Shown here: in pieces, positions 10,534-20,160 of the stretch | Layout: each line of letters opens with the position of its first letter | Position numbering within the stretch: position 1 is the stretch's first letter | Origin: Syntrophales bacterium | GTDB taxonomy: Bacteria > Desulfobacterota > Syntrophia > Syntrophales > UBA5619 | NCBI GenBank assembly: GCA_023229765.1 | Contig: JALNYO010000009.1 | Location: 1-64,000 of the forward strand | Direction: 5' to 3' | Length of the DNA stretch: 64,000 nucleotides | The notes under the pieces: generated by a model | Databases searched by the model: none | Told to the model about the DNA's origin: nothing | What the model saw: the letters and a program-made list of their open reading frames with translations, nothing else | Position numbers and translations under genes: made by a program

Positions 10534-11507
10534 AGCTTATCCCGACTTTTCAGGTCGTCAAGCGAGAAGCTGTAAAGGGGAAGAAAAACAACCCCGAGAA
10601 CTATTATTATCCCGATAGATAGGGCGTGATATATTACTGCGAAGGTGAGCGCTTCCGTTTTTGCCACGTTGAACAACCCCAAGCCCAAAATGCAGAAGTA
10701 ATGCCAGTTGCCAATGAACCCGGGGGCAACCGGGATTGCGATCCCGGCAATCAGAATGATCATGATGACAAATGCAGCGGTAAGCGGCAGATTTAGAGAG
10801 AAGGCCAGAAAGAGAAGGTAAATTGCCAGGGCGTCGGCCAGCCAGATTATCAGCGACAGGATCACCACCGCGCCAAAAAGCGAGCGATGTTTCATAATGC
10901 TTAATCCTTCGACAAAAGAACCCGTTATTTCAGCTATTTTTGTTGTTATCTTGGGTGGTATTCTGGCGATGACCGGGATCAGCAGGAGCGCCGTCTTTTC
11001 CTTCCAGCGGAGGGCCATTATCATTAAGCCGAATATAACTGCAGTAAAGATAAATAATGATACCCCGGCACGAAAAAGCCAGAGAGGAAGGGGTGTTAAA
11101 AAGAAAACCACGGCGGCAATGACAAGAACTGTCAGGATGTCCAGTACCCTTTCCACAAAAATGGTGCCGAGGGCGGAACTCATCGGGACACGACTTTTTT
11201 TTGTGATTAGATAAGGTCGGGCCAACTCGCCGAGACGCGCCGGGATGGCGATAATAGCCAGAAAACCGACGCTTGTTATGGAAAAGATTGTAAATTTATT
11301 GATGAGCGGATCAAGAGGCTTAAGTATAAATCCCCAACGAATTGCCCGGAGTGCCTGCATCAAAATCATGACCGCAAGCGATGATATTACCAGGGCGCCG
11401 TTTATTTTATGAAGGGAACTGTAAACCTCACCGATGTCGATGCCCCGGAATGAGAGCCAGACCAAAAGCGCGCTGATCAACAGGCCTGTAATAACCTTTA
11501 TTCTCAT
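10530..11507 (-). CDS. Lysylphosphatidylglycerol synthase TM-region family protein (flippase-like)
   Basis: 325-residue polytopic inner-membrane protein with about eight hydrophobic segments. The family motif PARLGELARPYLI (about 87-99) is characteristic of the MprF/YbhN flippase-like TM family. It lacks the cytoplasmic aminoacyltransferase domain of full MprF, so it is not an aminoacyl-PG synthase. The family is thought to move lipids or glycolipids across the membrane; the substrate is not predictable. The start is ATG at 11507 and the 3' end overlaps the end of the ntrX-type gene. Confidence 0.85.
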   Translation of the reverse strand: MRIKVITGLLISALLVWLSFRGIDIGEVYSSLHKINGALVISSLAVMILMQALRAIRWGFILKPLDPLINKFTIFSITSVGFLAIIAIPARLGELARPYLITKKSRVPMSSALGTIFVERVLDILTVLVIAAVVFFLTPLPLWLFRAGVSLFIFTAVIFGLMIMALRWKEKTALLLIPVIARIPPKITTKIAEITGSFVEGLSIMKHRSLFGAVVILSLIIWLADALAIYLLFLAFSLNLPLTAAFVIMIILIAGIAIPVAPGFIGNWHYFCILGLGLFNVAKTEALTFAVIYHALSIGIIIVLGVVFLPLYSFSLDDLKSRDKL

Positions 11508-11636
11508 TGGCCTTGTGTGGACATTAATCGTCGTTTTATAAGAGCATTAAACTTCGGGTTCCCGTTGTCCTCAGCATGGTGGATGCAAGCCGCTTTGCCC
11601 CGGGCAAGACGAGCCGATTGGCTTTGGCAAGATAAA

Positions 11637-12038
11637 CTATTTTCGGGAAAGATTATCCCCGATCTTGTCGTGAATCAACTGGGAAGAGAGCTTGTGTCCG
11701 ACAAGTCCCACCCTGATTGCAACGGTGGTCACGTTTTTTGCCTTATAGGATACAGATATGTCAACTTTTTCTCCATTTATCCGGGAGGTGATCTTCCCTT
11801 TGCCGATCTCCTTTTCGGGTATCACATCCACGCCCCGCATATCCGCCACCGTTTTTTCGGAAGCCTTCCAAACATCATCGAATGATTGGTAGTAATCTGT
11901 TTTCAGCTCGCCATTAATAAAAAAGTAGGTCCCGGAACCGGCCCCTATCGCCGCCCCGCCAACCAGAGCCGCCGCACAGCCCGCGAGCAAAAATACCAGC
12001 GCCGCCAAAGATAAAAGCCACTTTTCAGTTTTCCGCAT
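11637..12038 (-). CDS. DUF3568 family lipoprotein
   Basis: 133-residue predicted lipoprotein. It has a short basic N-terminus (MRKTEKW), a hydrophobic stretch and the lipobox LLAGC with Cys 21, followed by a glycine/alanine-rich segment (AALVGGAAIGAGSGTYFF). The mature domain matches the DUF3568 pattern (DDVWKASEKTVADM). Function is unknown; related proteins are small envelope lipoproteins. It lies downstream of dnaJ with a 53-nt gap on the same strand. Confidence 0.78.
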   Translation of the reverse strand: MRKTEKWLLSLAALVFLLAGCAAALVGGAAIGAGSGTYFFINGELKTDYYQSFDDVWKASEKTVADMRGVDVIPEKEIGKGKITSRINGEKVDISVSYKAKNVTTVAIRVGLVGHKLSSQLIHDKIGDNLSRK

Positions 12039-12091
12039 AATTTACCTCTCTTTCCAACTAACAGACCGAGTGCCTACAGTTTATCCAAAGG

Positions 12092-13156
12092 TTAATTGTT
12101 CCGGCCAAGTCGCTCGAATTCGCGCAGGAGTTCCTCCTGCTTCTTGGTAATGCCTTCAGGAACGCTGATCACCGTTTCTATGAGCTGATCCCCGCGGCCA
12201 TAATTGCGCAAATGGGGGATGCCCTTTCCTTTCAGACGAAACACCTTTCCGTTCGGCGTTCCTTTCGGTATTTTAATTTTTTCCTTTCCTGTCAGGGTTG
12301 GCACTTCGATATTTCCCCCGAGAACAGCCTCGGCAAAGGTGATGGGAATATGGCAATAGATGTCGTCCTCTTTTCGCTCAAAGAGCTCGTGAGGTTTCAC
12401 CTCTATGAAAACGTACAAATCTCCGCTGGGCCCTCCATTTTCGCCTTCTCCCCCCTCGCCGCGCAGGCGGAGTCGGGAGCCGGTTTCCACCCCGGCCGGT
12501 ATCTTGAGCTGAACTGTTTTAGTAATGATCACCCTGCCCGTCCCCGAACACTTTTTGCAGGCGGCGGCGATTATGGTCCCTCTGCCATTGCATTGCGGAC
12601 AGGTTGTACTGATGCTGAAAAAACCGCTCGACTGTGTTACCTGTCCTCGTCCGTTGCAGCGGCTGCATGTCTGCGGAGCGGTTCCCGGGGCGCATCCTGA
12701 TCCGTGGCATTCCGGACAAGCCGCATATTTGTCCAATTCAATCTCGGTGTTTATTCCGAGCGCTGCATCCATGAAAGATATCTGCAAGTCATACCGTAAA
12801 TCCGCGCCCACCCTGGCTGATGTGCGCGCACGGGAGCGCCCTGTATTGAAGCCGAAAACATCTCCGAAGACATCCCCGAAGCTGGAAAAAATGTCCTCAA
12901 ATCCAGAAAATCCATGATATCCGGCGCCGTTTAGACCCTCATGTCCGTAACGGTTATAGAGCTCCCGTTTTTCCTGGTCGCTCAACACCTCGTACGCCTC
13001 GGCAGCCTCTTTGAACAGATTCTCAGCTTCCTTGTTGCCCGGATTTCGGTCCGGGTGGCACTGCATGGCAATTTTGCGATAGCTTTGTTTGATCTGGTCC
13101 GCATCGGCGTTTCTGTCAACGCCGAGAATCTCGTAGTAACAACGTTTCGTAGCCAT
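12092..13156 (-). CDS. dnaJ: Chaperone protein DnaJ
   Basis: 354-residue type I J-protein that stimulates DnaK ATPase. The J domain (about 5-70) holds the HPD motif (CHPDRNPG). The Gly/Phe-rich linker is short. Four zinc-finger repeats are seen: CPECHGSG, CSRCNGRG, CPQCNGRG and CKKCSGTG. The C-terminal substrate-binding domains are complete. It stands apart from any dnaK or grpE in this window. A near-consensus sigma-70 promoter lies 45-73 nt upstream. Confidence 0.96.
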   Translation of the reverse strand: MATKRCYYEILGVDRNADADQIKQSYRKIAMQCHPDRNPGNKEAENLFKEAAEAYEVLSDQEKRELYNRYGHEGLNGAGYHGFSGFEDIFSSFGDVFGDVFGFNTGRSRARTSARVGADLRYDLQISFMDAALGINTEIELDKYAACPECHGSGCAPGTAPQTCSRCNGRGQVTQSSGFFSISTTCPQCNGRGTIIAAACKKCSGTGRVIITKTVQLKIPAGVETGSRLRLRGEGGEGENGGPSGDLYVFIEVKPHELFERKEDDIYCHIPITFAEAVLGGNIEVPTLTGKEKIKIPKGTPNGKVFRLKGKGIPHLRNYGRGDQLIETVISVPEGITKKQEELLREFERLGRNN

Positions 13157-13200
13157 TCTTGACCGATATTCCCTCTAACTTTCTATTTTTGTATAATTGT

Positions 13201-13229
13201 AAAATAGACATCTCCACCGTACATGTCAA
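13201..13229 (-). promoter_or_regulatory. Sigma-70 promoter of dnaJ
   Basis: Read on the minus strand: -35 TTGACA (13229-13224), 17-nt spacer, -10 TATTTT (13206-13201), 45 nt before the dnaJ ATG. No CIRCE inverted repeat is seen next to it, so HrcA control is not supported. Confidence 0.7.
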
Positions 13230-13242
13230 CCCGGTCCGGGAG

Positions 13243-14127
13243 TTATCTTACCAATCGATTTAACGCCTCCCGGTATTTGTCGGCCGTCTTGGCGACTATA
13301 GCGGCGGGCAGTTCCGGGGCAGGCGGTTTCTGGTTCCAGCCGATCGACAGCAGATAATCACGCAGAAATTGTTTGTCGAAGCTCTTCTGCGGACGTCCCT
13401 CTTCGTAGTCATCCTTTGGCCAGAAACGGGAAGAATCAGGCGTTAGGAGTTCGTCTATCAGGATAAGCTCCTCGTTTAGGATGCCGAATTCCATCTTTGT
13501 ATCGGCAATGATAATTCCCGCATAATCCGCAATAGCAACGGCCCTTGCATAGATGGCAAGGCTCGTGCGGACGATTTTTGCTGTCATTTCCGCTCCGATC
13601 AGCTTTTCCATCCCCGTGCGATTGATTGGCATATCGTGCTCTCCGTCCGGCGCCTTTGTCGAGGGGGTGAAAATGGCTTCCGGCAGCCGGGATGATTCTT
13701 TGAGCCCTGCCGGCAGCATTATGCCGGAAACAGTCTTTCCACTTTGGTAATCCTTCCATCCGGAGCCGCTCAAATAGCCGCGGACAACGCATTCAACCAG
13801 CAAGGGCTTTGCCTTTTTGACCAGCATGCTCCGGCCTTTCAGTATGTCCTTATAGGGGGCGCACTCCACGGGATATTCATCAGGATTCGTCGAAATTAGA
13901 TGATTGGCGATGATATCCTCCGTTTTTTTGAACCAGAAGGCGGACATCTTTGTCAGCACCTCCCCCTTGCCCGGGACGGGGTTCGGCATAATATGGTCAA
14001 AGGCGGATATCCGATCCGTTGTTACAATCAAAAGGTGCGTATTCAGGTCATATATGTCGCGCACCTTTCCCGTGCCGGATAGCATCATTCCCGGAAAATC
14101 CGTTTTCATGATTCCTTGGCTGTCCAT
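13243..14127 (-). CDS. purC: Phosphoribosylaminoimidazolesuccinocarboxamide synthase
   Basis: 294-residue SAICAR synthetase (CAIR plus aspartate plus ATP to SAICAR, de novo purine synthesis). Motifs include GKVRDIYD near residue 20, TDRISAFD near 37-44, VVRGYLSGSGWKDY and LIDELLTPDSSRFW. It is longer than the about 235-residue E. coli form and belongs to the longer type shared with fungi. The ATG at 14127 has a strong AAAAGGAGATCAAC leader. Twelve nt separate it from the preceding MBL gene. Confidence 0.96.
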   Translation of the reverse strand: MDSQGIMKTDFPGMMLSGTGKVRDIYDLNTHLLIVTTDRISAFDHIMPNPVPGKGEVLTKMSAFWFKKTEDIIANHLISTNPDEYPVECAPYKDILKGRSMLVKKAKPLLVECVVRGYLSGSGWKDYQSGKTVSGIMLPAGLKESSRLPEAIFTPSTKAPDGEHDMPINRTGMEKLIGAEMTAKIVRTSLAIYARAVAIADYAGIIIADTKMEFGILNEELILIDELLTPDSSRFWPKDDYEEGRPQKSFDKQFLRDYLLSIGWNQKPPAPELPAAIVAKTADKYREALNRLVR

Positions 14128-14139
14128 GTTGATCTCCTT

Positions 14140-14775
14140 TTAAAAATCACGCAGAAAGGGGTTATATTTTTTTTCATGACCAATCGTCGAACTAGGGGAA
14201 CTTCCATAATTATGGCCGGGAAACACCACGGTTTCATCAGGAAGGATGAGCAGTTTATTTTGGATGGAAGCGAACATTGTATCCCAGGAACCGCCAGGAA
14301 GGTCGGTCCGGCCTACAGCCTCGACAAACAATGTGTCGCCGGTAAAGGCGTATCCATCGACAAACAGAACCATGCTTCCCGGAGAATGGCCGGGGGTGTG
14401 GATAACCCGGAGCTTTATCCCCCCAACCTGGATCATGTCGCCATCGGTAACCGTCTGGTCCGCGGGAGGCGATGGTTGGGCGTCAAACATTCGCAGCAGC
14501 TCTGCCGGGGTGTGAATCAGCATATCCGCATCGTCCTCGTGGATGATGATTTTTGCGCCGGTTATCCTTTTCATGTCCGCATTGCCGCCGATATGATCCA
14601 CGTGGCCGTGCGTATTCACTATAGCGCTGATCCGGACGTTGTGTTTCGCCGCCAAGCCGATTATTCCTTCCGTATCGGCCGCTGGATCTATTACCAGCGC
14701 TTCCCCGGAAGCTTCGTCTCCCACAAGGTAGGAGAAAACCCCTATATGCCCGACCTGCCGTTGTTCGATAAACAT
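14140..14775 (-). CDS. MBL-fold hydrolase, glyoxalase II-like
   Basis: 211-residue single-domain metallo-beta-lactamase-fold hydrolase. The metal motif reads THGHVDHIGG, with further ligands in TPGHSPGSM, FTGDTLF and FPGHNYG. This is the GloB-like subgroup acting on thioesters such as S-lactoylglutathione, but the substrate here is not determinable. Of two ATGs two codons apart, 14775 sits 8 nt from a GGGGAGGGA Shine-Dalgarno and is preferred. The reading frame continues 32 codons further upstream without homology. Confidence 0.87.
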   Translation of the reverse strand: MFIEQRQVGHIGVFSYLVGDEASGEALVIDPAADTEGIIGLAAKHNVRISAIVNTHGHVDHIGGNADMKRITGAKIIIHEDDADMLIHTPAELLRMFDAQPSPPADQTVTDGDMIQVGGIKLRVIHTPGHSPGSMVLFVDGYAFTGDTLFVEAVGRTDLPGGSWDTMFASIQNKLLILPDETVVFPGHNYGSSPSSTIGHEKKYNPFLRDF

Positions 14776-14912
14776 TTTCATTCCCTCCCCGCTGCTAACG
14801 GTATTTATAAGGCGGTGAAAGCTATCACTCTTGTTGAATAAAGTCAATGCTATTTGCCGATTGCAATCCAACTGCAGTGGCCATGATCGTAAAAAGTGAC
14901 AGTTCCAAATTG

Positions 14913-16271
14913 TTATCTGTTCCGGACAAAAACAGCGCCGAAAAAGCCGTCCAGAAAGTGGCGGTGCGGAAATGTGCGCAAAAAGCCTGCCGCCGTTATT
15001 ATCTCGGAGGGGAGATTTATAGGGTGGGTCAGCTTGAAGCGCTTATCGGATTTGAGGAAATCGGCGACGATCTCCTCTGTTTCTTCCGGAGTGGTTGTAC
15101 AGACACAGTAAACGAGACTGCCGCCGGAGCGGACGCACTCAGCGGCATTTTTCAGCAAACTCTTTTGCGTCTGCTGTAATGCCGAGATATCCTGGCGGGT
15201 AAGACGCCAGCGAATCTCCGGGTTTCTGCGCAACGTGCCGAGTCCGGAACAGGGTGCATCCACCAGCACCTTGTCGAACATTGCGCTTACGGACGCACTC
15301 TTTTTGGCGCCATCGCCCTGAACAATCCGGACAATCTTGACCCCGAGCCGGGTTGCCTCTGCCGTAAGCTGGTTAAGTTTAGCGCGATTTTTATCGACCG
15401 CGGTTATTTCCCCCCTGTTTTGCATAAGCGCCGCAATATGGAGTGTTTTTCCTCCCGCGCCGGCGCAGAGATCAAGCATCTGTTCGCCCGGTTGGGGGGC
15501 AACAAGATGGGCAATTAGCTGGGAGGACTCATCCTGCACCCGGATCATTCCCTGGCGAAAGGCGTCTGTCTCGCGGAGCCCTGAGTAATTATCGTAAATG
15601 ATAATCCCTTCCGGGGAAAACGGCGCAGATTTAGCGGCAATGCCATCTTTTTTCAGCGCTGAAATCATCTCATCTCTTGATATTTTCAGTGTGTTTACCC
15701 GGATGGTTAAGGGTGGAATCTCGTTGTTGGCCCGGCAGATGGCGGTGGTCTCCTCTGCCCCGTACAGCTTCCGCCAACGTTCCACTATCCAGGTCGGGTG
15801 AGAATACAGGACGCTGATCGCACTTATGAAATCTCCGGCGATCTCCGGCCAGACAATCCGCTCCTTCTTTCTGATAATGTTGCGCAATATGGCGTTTACA
15901 AGACCAGCCGCCTGGGGGCGGATATTTTGCGCTATCTCGACGGCCTCATTGACCGCGGCAAAAGGGGGAATCCGGTCGGTAGCGAGGAGCTGATACACCC
16001 CTGTCCGGAGGATGTTGCGGACCGGTATTTCCATCGAGTCAAAATTTCCCGTGTATATTCCTGCTATTGCCCAGTCCAGTTTGTTTCTGTTTCTCAGGAC
16101 GCCATAGACCAGCTCGGTTATAAGCCCCTTGTCTTGCCGGTTTATGAGATTATTTCCGGAGAGATAAGAGTCGAGAAGCGGCTCCGCATAAGCGCCTTTC
16201 AGCTCTATGCGGTTGAGGATTTCCACGGCAATGCCGCGCGCCGACAGGGCTTTTTTTACATTTTCCGTCAT
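14913..16271 (-). CDS. rsmB: 16S rRNA (cytosine-967-C5)-methyltransferase RsmB
   Basis: 452 residues. The N-terminal NusB-like domain (about 8-140) is followed by a Rossmann methyltransferase domain with the SAM loop LDLCAGAGGKTLHIA, the catalytic-cysteine motif VDAPCSGLGTLRRNPEIRW and the second cysteine in SLVYCVCT. It methylates C967 of 16S rRNA in the SAM-dependent m5C fashion. Its ATG overlaps the fmt stop by 4 nt, so it is translationally coupled to fmt. Confidence 0.95.
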   Translation of the reverse strand: MTENVKKALSARGIAVEILNRIELKGAYAEPLLDSYLSGNNLINRQDKGLITELVYGVLRNRNKLDWAIAGIYTGNFDSMEIPVRNILRTGVYQLLATDRIPPFAAVNEAVEIAQNIRPQAAGLVNAILRNIIRKKERIVWPEIAGDFISAISVLYSHPTWIVERWRKLYGAEETTAICRANNEIPPLTIRVNTLKISRDEMISALKKDGIAAKSAPFSPEGIIIYDNYSGLRETDAFRQGMIRVQDESSQLIAHLVAPQPGEQMLDLCAGAGGKTLHIAALMQNRGEITAVDKNRAKLNQLTAEATRLGVKIVRIVQGDGAKKSASVSAMFDKVLVDAPCSGLGTLRRNPEIRWRLTRQDISALQQTQKSLLKNAAECVRSGGSLVYCVCTTTPEETEEIVADFLKSDKRFKLTHPINLPSEIITAAGFLRTFPHRHFLDGFFGAVFVRNR

Positions 16272-17212
16272 ATCCGGCCGATCTTTTCTCCTGCCGAAAC
16301 AGGCGCTCCTCGTAGAAAATCATCGATGCTCATTCTCTTTTTCCCTTCCATCTGCACATCGGTCAGATAAACGCAACCGTTTGCCGCGGCGATGCAGAGG
16401 GCGCCATCTCTCTTGCCGATTATTACCCCCGGCGCCTCTGAGGTCGGGGTAGTCTTTGCCGTCGCGGAAAAGATCTTGAGTTTCTTCTGATGAAAAAAGG
16501 TGTATGCGCAAGGGGCAGGGGAGAGCCCGCGGATGAGCCTGGCGATTTTCTGGCAGTCAGCTTCCCAATGGATCATGCCTATTTCGCGGTCCAGCGGAGG
16601 GGCAAATGTGGCAAGCGAGTGATCCTGCCTCTGCGGATGAATATTCCCTGTAAGCGATAAAGATATTGTTTTTAATAGCAATTTTGCTCCCATTTCCGCA
16701 AGGCGGCTGTGCAGTGCACCGAAATTTTCATCCTCGCCGATCGGGGTTTCCTCTTGCAGCAGGATATCGCCGGAGTCAATCCCGGCGTCCATCTTCATAA
16801 TGGTGACGCCGGTTATTTTTTCTCCGTTGATGATAGTCCAGTTGATTGGCGCTGCTCCCCGGTACTTGGGAAGGAGCGAGGGGTGGATATTGATGCATCC
16901 CCTGGGGGTGTCGTAAAGTATTGGTTTGGGAAGGATTTGTCCAAAGGCGGCGACAATGGCCATTTCCGGCGCCAGACTTTTAAATGTTTCCAGAAAGCTT
17001 TTGTCTTTGACGTTTTCCGTTTGGATGATGGGAAGCCCCAGCTCCCCGGCAGTTATTTTCAAGGGCGGCGGCGCGGTTATCCTTCCCCGGCCCTGTGGGC
17101 GGTCCGGTGGTGTGACGACAGCAATAATCGGCCATCCTGACTCAACGAGCCCGGTCAGAGCCGGCACTGCAAAGGTTGACGTGCCCATGAAAACGATTCC
17201 GGTTTTTTCCAT
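16268..17212 (-). CDS. fmt: Methionyl-tRNA formyltransferase
   Basis: 314 residues. The N-terminal formyltransferase fold carries the 10-formyl-THF site (NIHPSLLPKYRGAAPINW) and the catalytic Asn/His/Asp trio (IHPS, GVTIMKMDAGIDSGD). The C-terminal OB domain is complete. It formylates initiator Met-tRNA. It lies between priA and rsmB, 12 nt after priA; AGGAGAG precedes the ATG and overlaps the priA tail. Confidence 0.96.
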   Translation of the reverse strand: MEKTGIVFMGTSTFAVPALTGLVESGWPIIAVVTPPDRPQGRGRITAPPPLKITAGELGLPIIQTENVKDKSFLETFKSLAPEMAIVAAFGQILPKPILYDTPRGCINIHPSLLPKYRGAAPINWTIINGEKITGVTIMKMDAGIDSGDILLQEETPIGEDENFGALHSRLAEMGAKLLLKTISLSLTGNIHPQRQDHSLATFAPPLDREIGMIHWEADCQKIARLIRGLSPAPCAYTFFHQKKLKIFSATAKTTPTSEAPGVIIGKRDGALCIAAANGCVYLTDVQMEGKKRMSIDDFLRGAPVSAGEKIGRI

Positions 17213-17224
17213 AACAGCACTCTC

Positions 17225-19648
17225 CTACATAAAATGGACAGGATCTACATCTATCCTGATTTCGATCCCTTCCCCCTTTACCTCATCCAGGAGTTTCTGG
17301 GCAAGCTGGCGGAGGACGCCTCCATCCTTGCCCCGCACGAGCATCTGCCAGCGGTACCTTCCCCGGAGCCGGTGCAGCGGAGATTCCGCCGGGCCGATGA
17401 TGTCCGCCTTGCCGGCGGCGAAGCTCAGTGCCAGCTTGCGGGCCGCCGTTCCGATGCGGGCGACGGTTCTTTTTCCTTTCTCCTCGTTGAGACTCGAAAA
17501 ATGGAGGCCAATCAGCCGGGAATAGGGCGGATAGTTCAGCTCCCGGCGAGTCGGCAGTTCATTATTGTAAAATCCCTGGTAATCGTGCTGCTGGGCCCTC
17601 ATGATGGAGTGATGGTAAGGGGTGAACGTCTGGACAACGACTATGCCCGGCTGATCACCGCGTCCACCCCTGCCGGCGACCTGGGAAAGAATCTGGAAGG
17701 TTCGCTCCGCGGCTCGGAAGTCCGGGACGTTCAAGGATGAATCGGCGGCAATGACGCCCACCAGGGTTATGCCGGGAAAGTCATGGCCCTTGGTGATTAT
17801 CTGCGTTCCCACCAGGATATCGATTTCTCCCTTGGCGAAAGCGGCAAGGGTTTTTTCGGACGTGCCCCGGCGGGAGGATGTATCGCTGTCTATCCGGGCA
17901 ATAGCGGCAGCAGGGAACAGTCTTTTGATCTCTTCCTCGACACGCTCGGTTCCGGCCCCCTGGCTGTGGATTCGTTCAGAGCCGCAGGCCGGGCAAGTTT
18001 TTTGTTTTTTTGATGTAAAATCGCAGTGATGGCATTTGAGGACATCTTGGGACGCGTGATAGGTCAAGGCCAGATCGCAAGCCGGGCATTTAAAAACATG
18101 ACCGCAGGCCGGGCAGAAGACGTAGGTGTGAAAGCCTCTCCGGTTGAGGAAAATGAGGGCCTGTTTTTTTGCGGAGAGGGTTTCTCCCAGGGCCAAAATC
18201 ATCCGGCGGGAAAAGATCGGCATGCGTCCGCCGCTGTCCCGTTCGTTTCGCATATCAACAATCTCCACCCGGGGAAGGGGGCGCGAATTGACCCGTTTGG
18301 GCAGAGATAAATACCGGTAAATGCCGGCCTGTGCATAAAAATATGTTTGTATCCCAGGTGTTGCGGAGCCAAGCAGTACCACGGCGCCGGTTTTTTTCCC
18401 GCGGTACAGGGCAAGGTCGCGGCCGTTATAATGCAGGCGGTCATCCTGCTTGTAGGAGGGGTCATGCTCCTCGTCAACGACTATCAGGCGCAGGTTCCGG
18501 GCCGGGGCAAAAATCGCCGAGCGCGCGCCGACGATCAGCCGTATTTCCCCGCTTTTTATCTTTCGCCATTGATCATAACGGGTATTGTTGGGGATGCCGC
18601 TGTGCAGAACGGCGATCTTCTCTTCCGGGAAACGGCTCTTGACGCGGCGGATAAGCTGGGCGGTGAGGGCAATTTCCGGGACAAGGTAGAGCGCGCTTCC
18701 CTTGCTTTGGAGGACTTCTTCCATGGCGTGCAGATAAATTTCCGTCTTTCCGCTTCCTGTAACCCCGTGCAGCAGATACGGAGAAAATTGTCGTGAGTTC
18801 AGTCCCTTATTTATCTCGGCAAGCGCTGCTGACTGGTCGCTGTTGAGGATTATCTTGCTATTGTCTTCCGGCAGTTCTTCTGCATGGAGATATTCCCGGA
18901 AAACCTCTTTTTCGTAAAGACGGATTACCCCTTTGGCTGCCAGACTGTCGAGAAAGGAAAGGCTGCGCATCCGCTCTTCAAGCGCGGAAACAGGCATTTC
19001 TTCTTTTTCCGACAGCAGCTTCAGGAGGGCGGTCTGCTTTTCCGTCAGCTTCAGGTTTGTCAGGGACTTTTGAGTGATTCCTACCCATTTTTCCTGTTTT
19101 GGGATAATGGCCGGATGTCCGGCAACCTCTTCTGAGATGATTAAGCCCGCTCCTTCAAGAATACTGACTTCCCGGTGAATGTCTTTTTTCCCGACTTTCC
19201 GGCAAAGGTTACGCAAAGATATGCCTTTAGGGGTATAAGAAAGCAATTCCAATAGAGATTTTTGTCCTTTTGTAAGGTTTTTTTCGTTTTTTTCGGTGCC
19301 GGGGACAAGCCGAATCCAGTTTTGGCTTGCAGTAGTGTTGATCCCTCCGGGCAGGGCCTCCGCCAATACCATTCCCAGGGGATGAAGGTAATAGCTGGCT
19401 ATCCATTCAAAAAAAGCCAGGTCATCCCCGGAAAACAGCGGTTCCGCGTCGGGAATGGCAATAATATCTTTGACGTTCTGGATTTCTGACGTCTCGGCAG
19501 AGAGTTCGACAATCCACCCGGTAAGGCGTTTTGCCCCGAAGGGGACGACAACCCTTTTGCCGATGGCGACAAATGCGGCTGACTCTGAAGGGACGGCGTA
19601 GATAAATGTTTTTGGGGAGGGAATGGGTATGACAACCCTGACGAACAT
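17225..19648 (-). CDS. priA: Primosomal protein N' (replication restart helicase PriA)
   Basis: 807-residue superfamily 2 helicase that reloads the replisome at stalled forks. The N-terminal 3'-end-binding domain is followed by Walker A GVTGSGKTEIY and the DEEH box VDEEHDPSYKQ. The zinc-binding insert has paired cysteines (CPACG, CPAC, CHHC, CPACGS), and the motif VI region reads QVAGRGGRG. Length and domain order are normal. It is the first gene of priA-fmt-rsmB on the minus strand. Confidence 0.96.
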   Translation of the reverse strand: MFVRVVIPIPSPKTFIYAVPSESAAFVAIGKRVVVPFGAKRLTGWIVELSAETSEIQNVKDIIAIPDAEPLFSGDDLAFFEWIASYYLHPLGMVLAEALPGGINTTASQNWIRLVPGTEKNEKNLTKGQKSLLELLSYTPKGISLRNLCRKVGKKDIHREVSILEGAGLIISEEVAGHPAIIPKQEKWVGITQKSLTNLKLTEKQTALLKLLSEKEEMPVSALEERMRSLSFLDSLAAKGVIRLYEKEVFREYLHAEELPEDNSKIILNSDQSAALAEINKGLNSRQFSPYLLHGVTGSGKTEIYLHAMEEVLQSKGSALYLVPEIALTAQLIRRVKSRFPEEKIAVLHSGIPNNTRYDQWRKIKSGEIRLIVGARSAIFAPARNLRLIVVDEEHDPSYKQDDRLHYNGRDLALYRGKKTGAVVLLGSATPGIQTYFYAQAGIYRYLSLPKRVNSRPLPRVEIVDMRNERDSGGRMPIFSRRMILALGETLSAKKQALIFLNRRGFHTYVFCPACGHVFKCPACDLALTYHASQDVLKCHHCDFTSKKQKTCPACGSERIHSQGAGTERVEEEIKRLFPAAAIARIDSDTSSRRGTSEKTLAAFAKGEIDILVGTQIITKGHDFPGITLVGVIAADSSLNVPDFRAAERTFQILSQVAGRGGRGDQPGIVVVQTFTPYHHSIMRAQQHDYQGFYNNELPTRRELNYPPYSRLIGLHFSSLNEEKGKRTVARIGTAARKLALSFAAGKADIIGPAESPLHRLRGRYRWQMLVRGKDGGVLRQLAQKLLDEVKGEGIEIRIDVDPVHFM

Positions 19649-19735
19649 TCGGCAGTTCCCGTTAAATGAAATCGCAGATAAAATGCTGGAAGAGATTCAA
19701 GATATTTTTAGCCTCGCGATAAACAGTTCCGGTTG

Positions 19736-20113
19736 CTATTCTCCCTCGAGTTTTTCAACCTTTTCCTGTTTTGTTTTGCAGTTGATGCACAGCGTGGTGA
19801 CGGGTCTCGCCATCAGCCTCTTTTCCGAGATCAAGCCGCCGCAAAGCTCGCATAAGCCAAAGGTGCCGTCGTCGATTCTTTTTATCGCCTCTTGCATCTT
19901 CATGATCAGCTTTCTCTCCCGATCCCGGATGCGAAGTTCAAAATTCCGGTCCGACTCCAACGAAGCGCGGTCGTTCGGATCGGGGTAGTTCTCCCGCAAG
20001 CCGTTAGTCATTTCCGACACGGTTTTCCCCGCCTCAGACAGGAGCTCATTGATCTTCTTCGTCAAAAGTTGGCGAAAGAACTCATACTTTCCAGGTGTTA
20101 ATGCGTTTTTCAG
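19736..20113 (-). CDS. dksA: DksA/TraR-type RNA polymerase-binding regulator, apparent CTG start
   Basis: DksA-type zinc-finger protein that binds the RNA polymerase secondary channel. The acidic coiled-coil tip DPNDRA and a four-cysteine zinc site (CELC at about 88-91, CINC at about 109-112) are clear. The longest ATG/GTG/TTG reading starts at TTG 20065, giving 109 residues, no Shine-Dalgarno and a cut first helix. Sixteen codons upstream, CTG at 20113 follows AAGGAAGGAG with 8-nt spacing. It yields 125 residues beginning M-KNALTPGKYEFFRQLL, matching the family's N-terminal helix. Other explanations are a start codon changed by mutation or a base error. Confidence 0.85.
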   Translation of the reverse strand: MKNALTPGKYEFFRQLLTKKINELLSEAGKTVSEMTNGLRENYPDPNDRASLESDRNFELRIRDRERKLIMKMQEAIKRIDDGTFGLCELCGGLISEKRLMARPVTTLCINCKTKQEKVEKLEGE

Positions 20114-20160
20114 AGCCTTACTCCTTCCTTTATTTTATCAGCTTAACTATGAAGGGAGTT

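Noticed and set aside
13157..13242. CIRCE element for heat-shock control of dnaJ
   Set aside because: The TTAGCACTC-N9-GAGTGCTAA inverted repeat is not present; only a standard promoter is seen.
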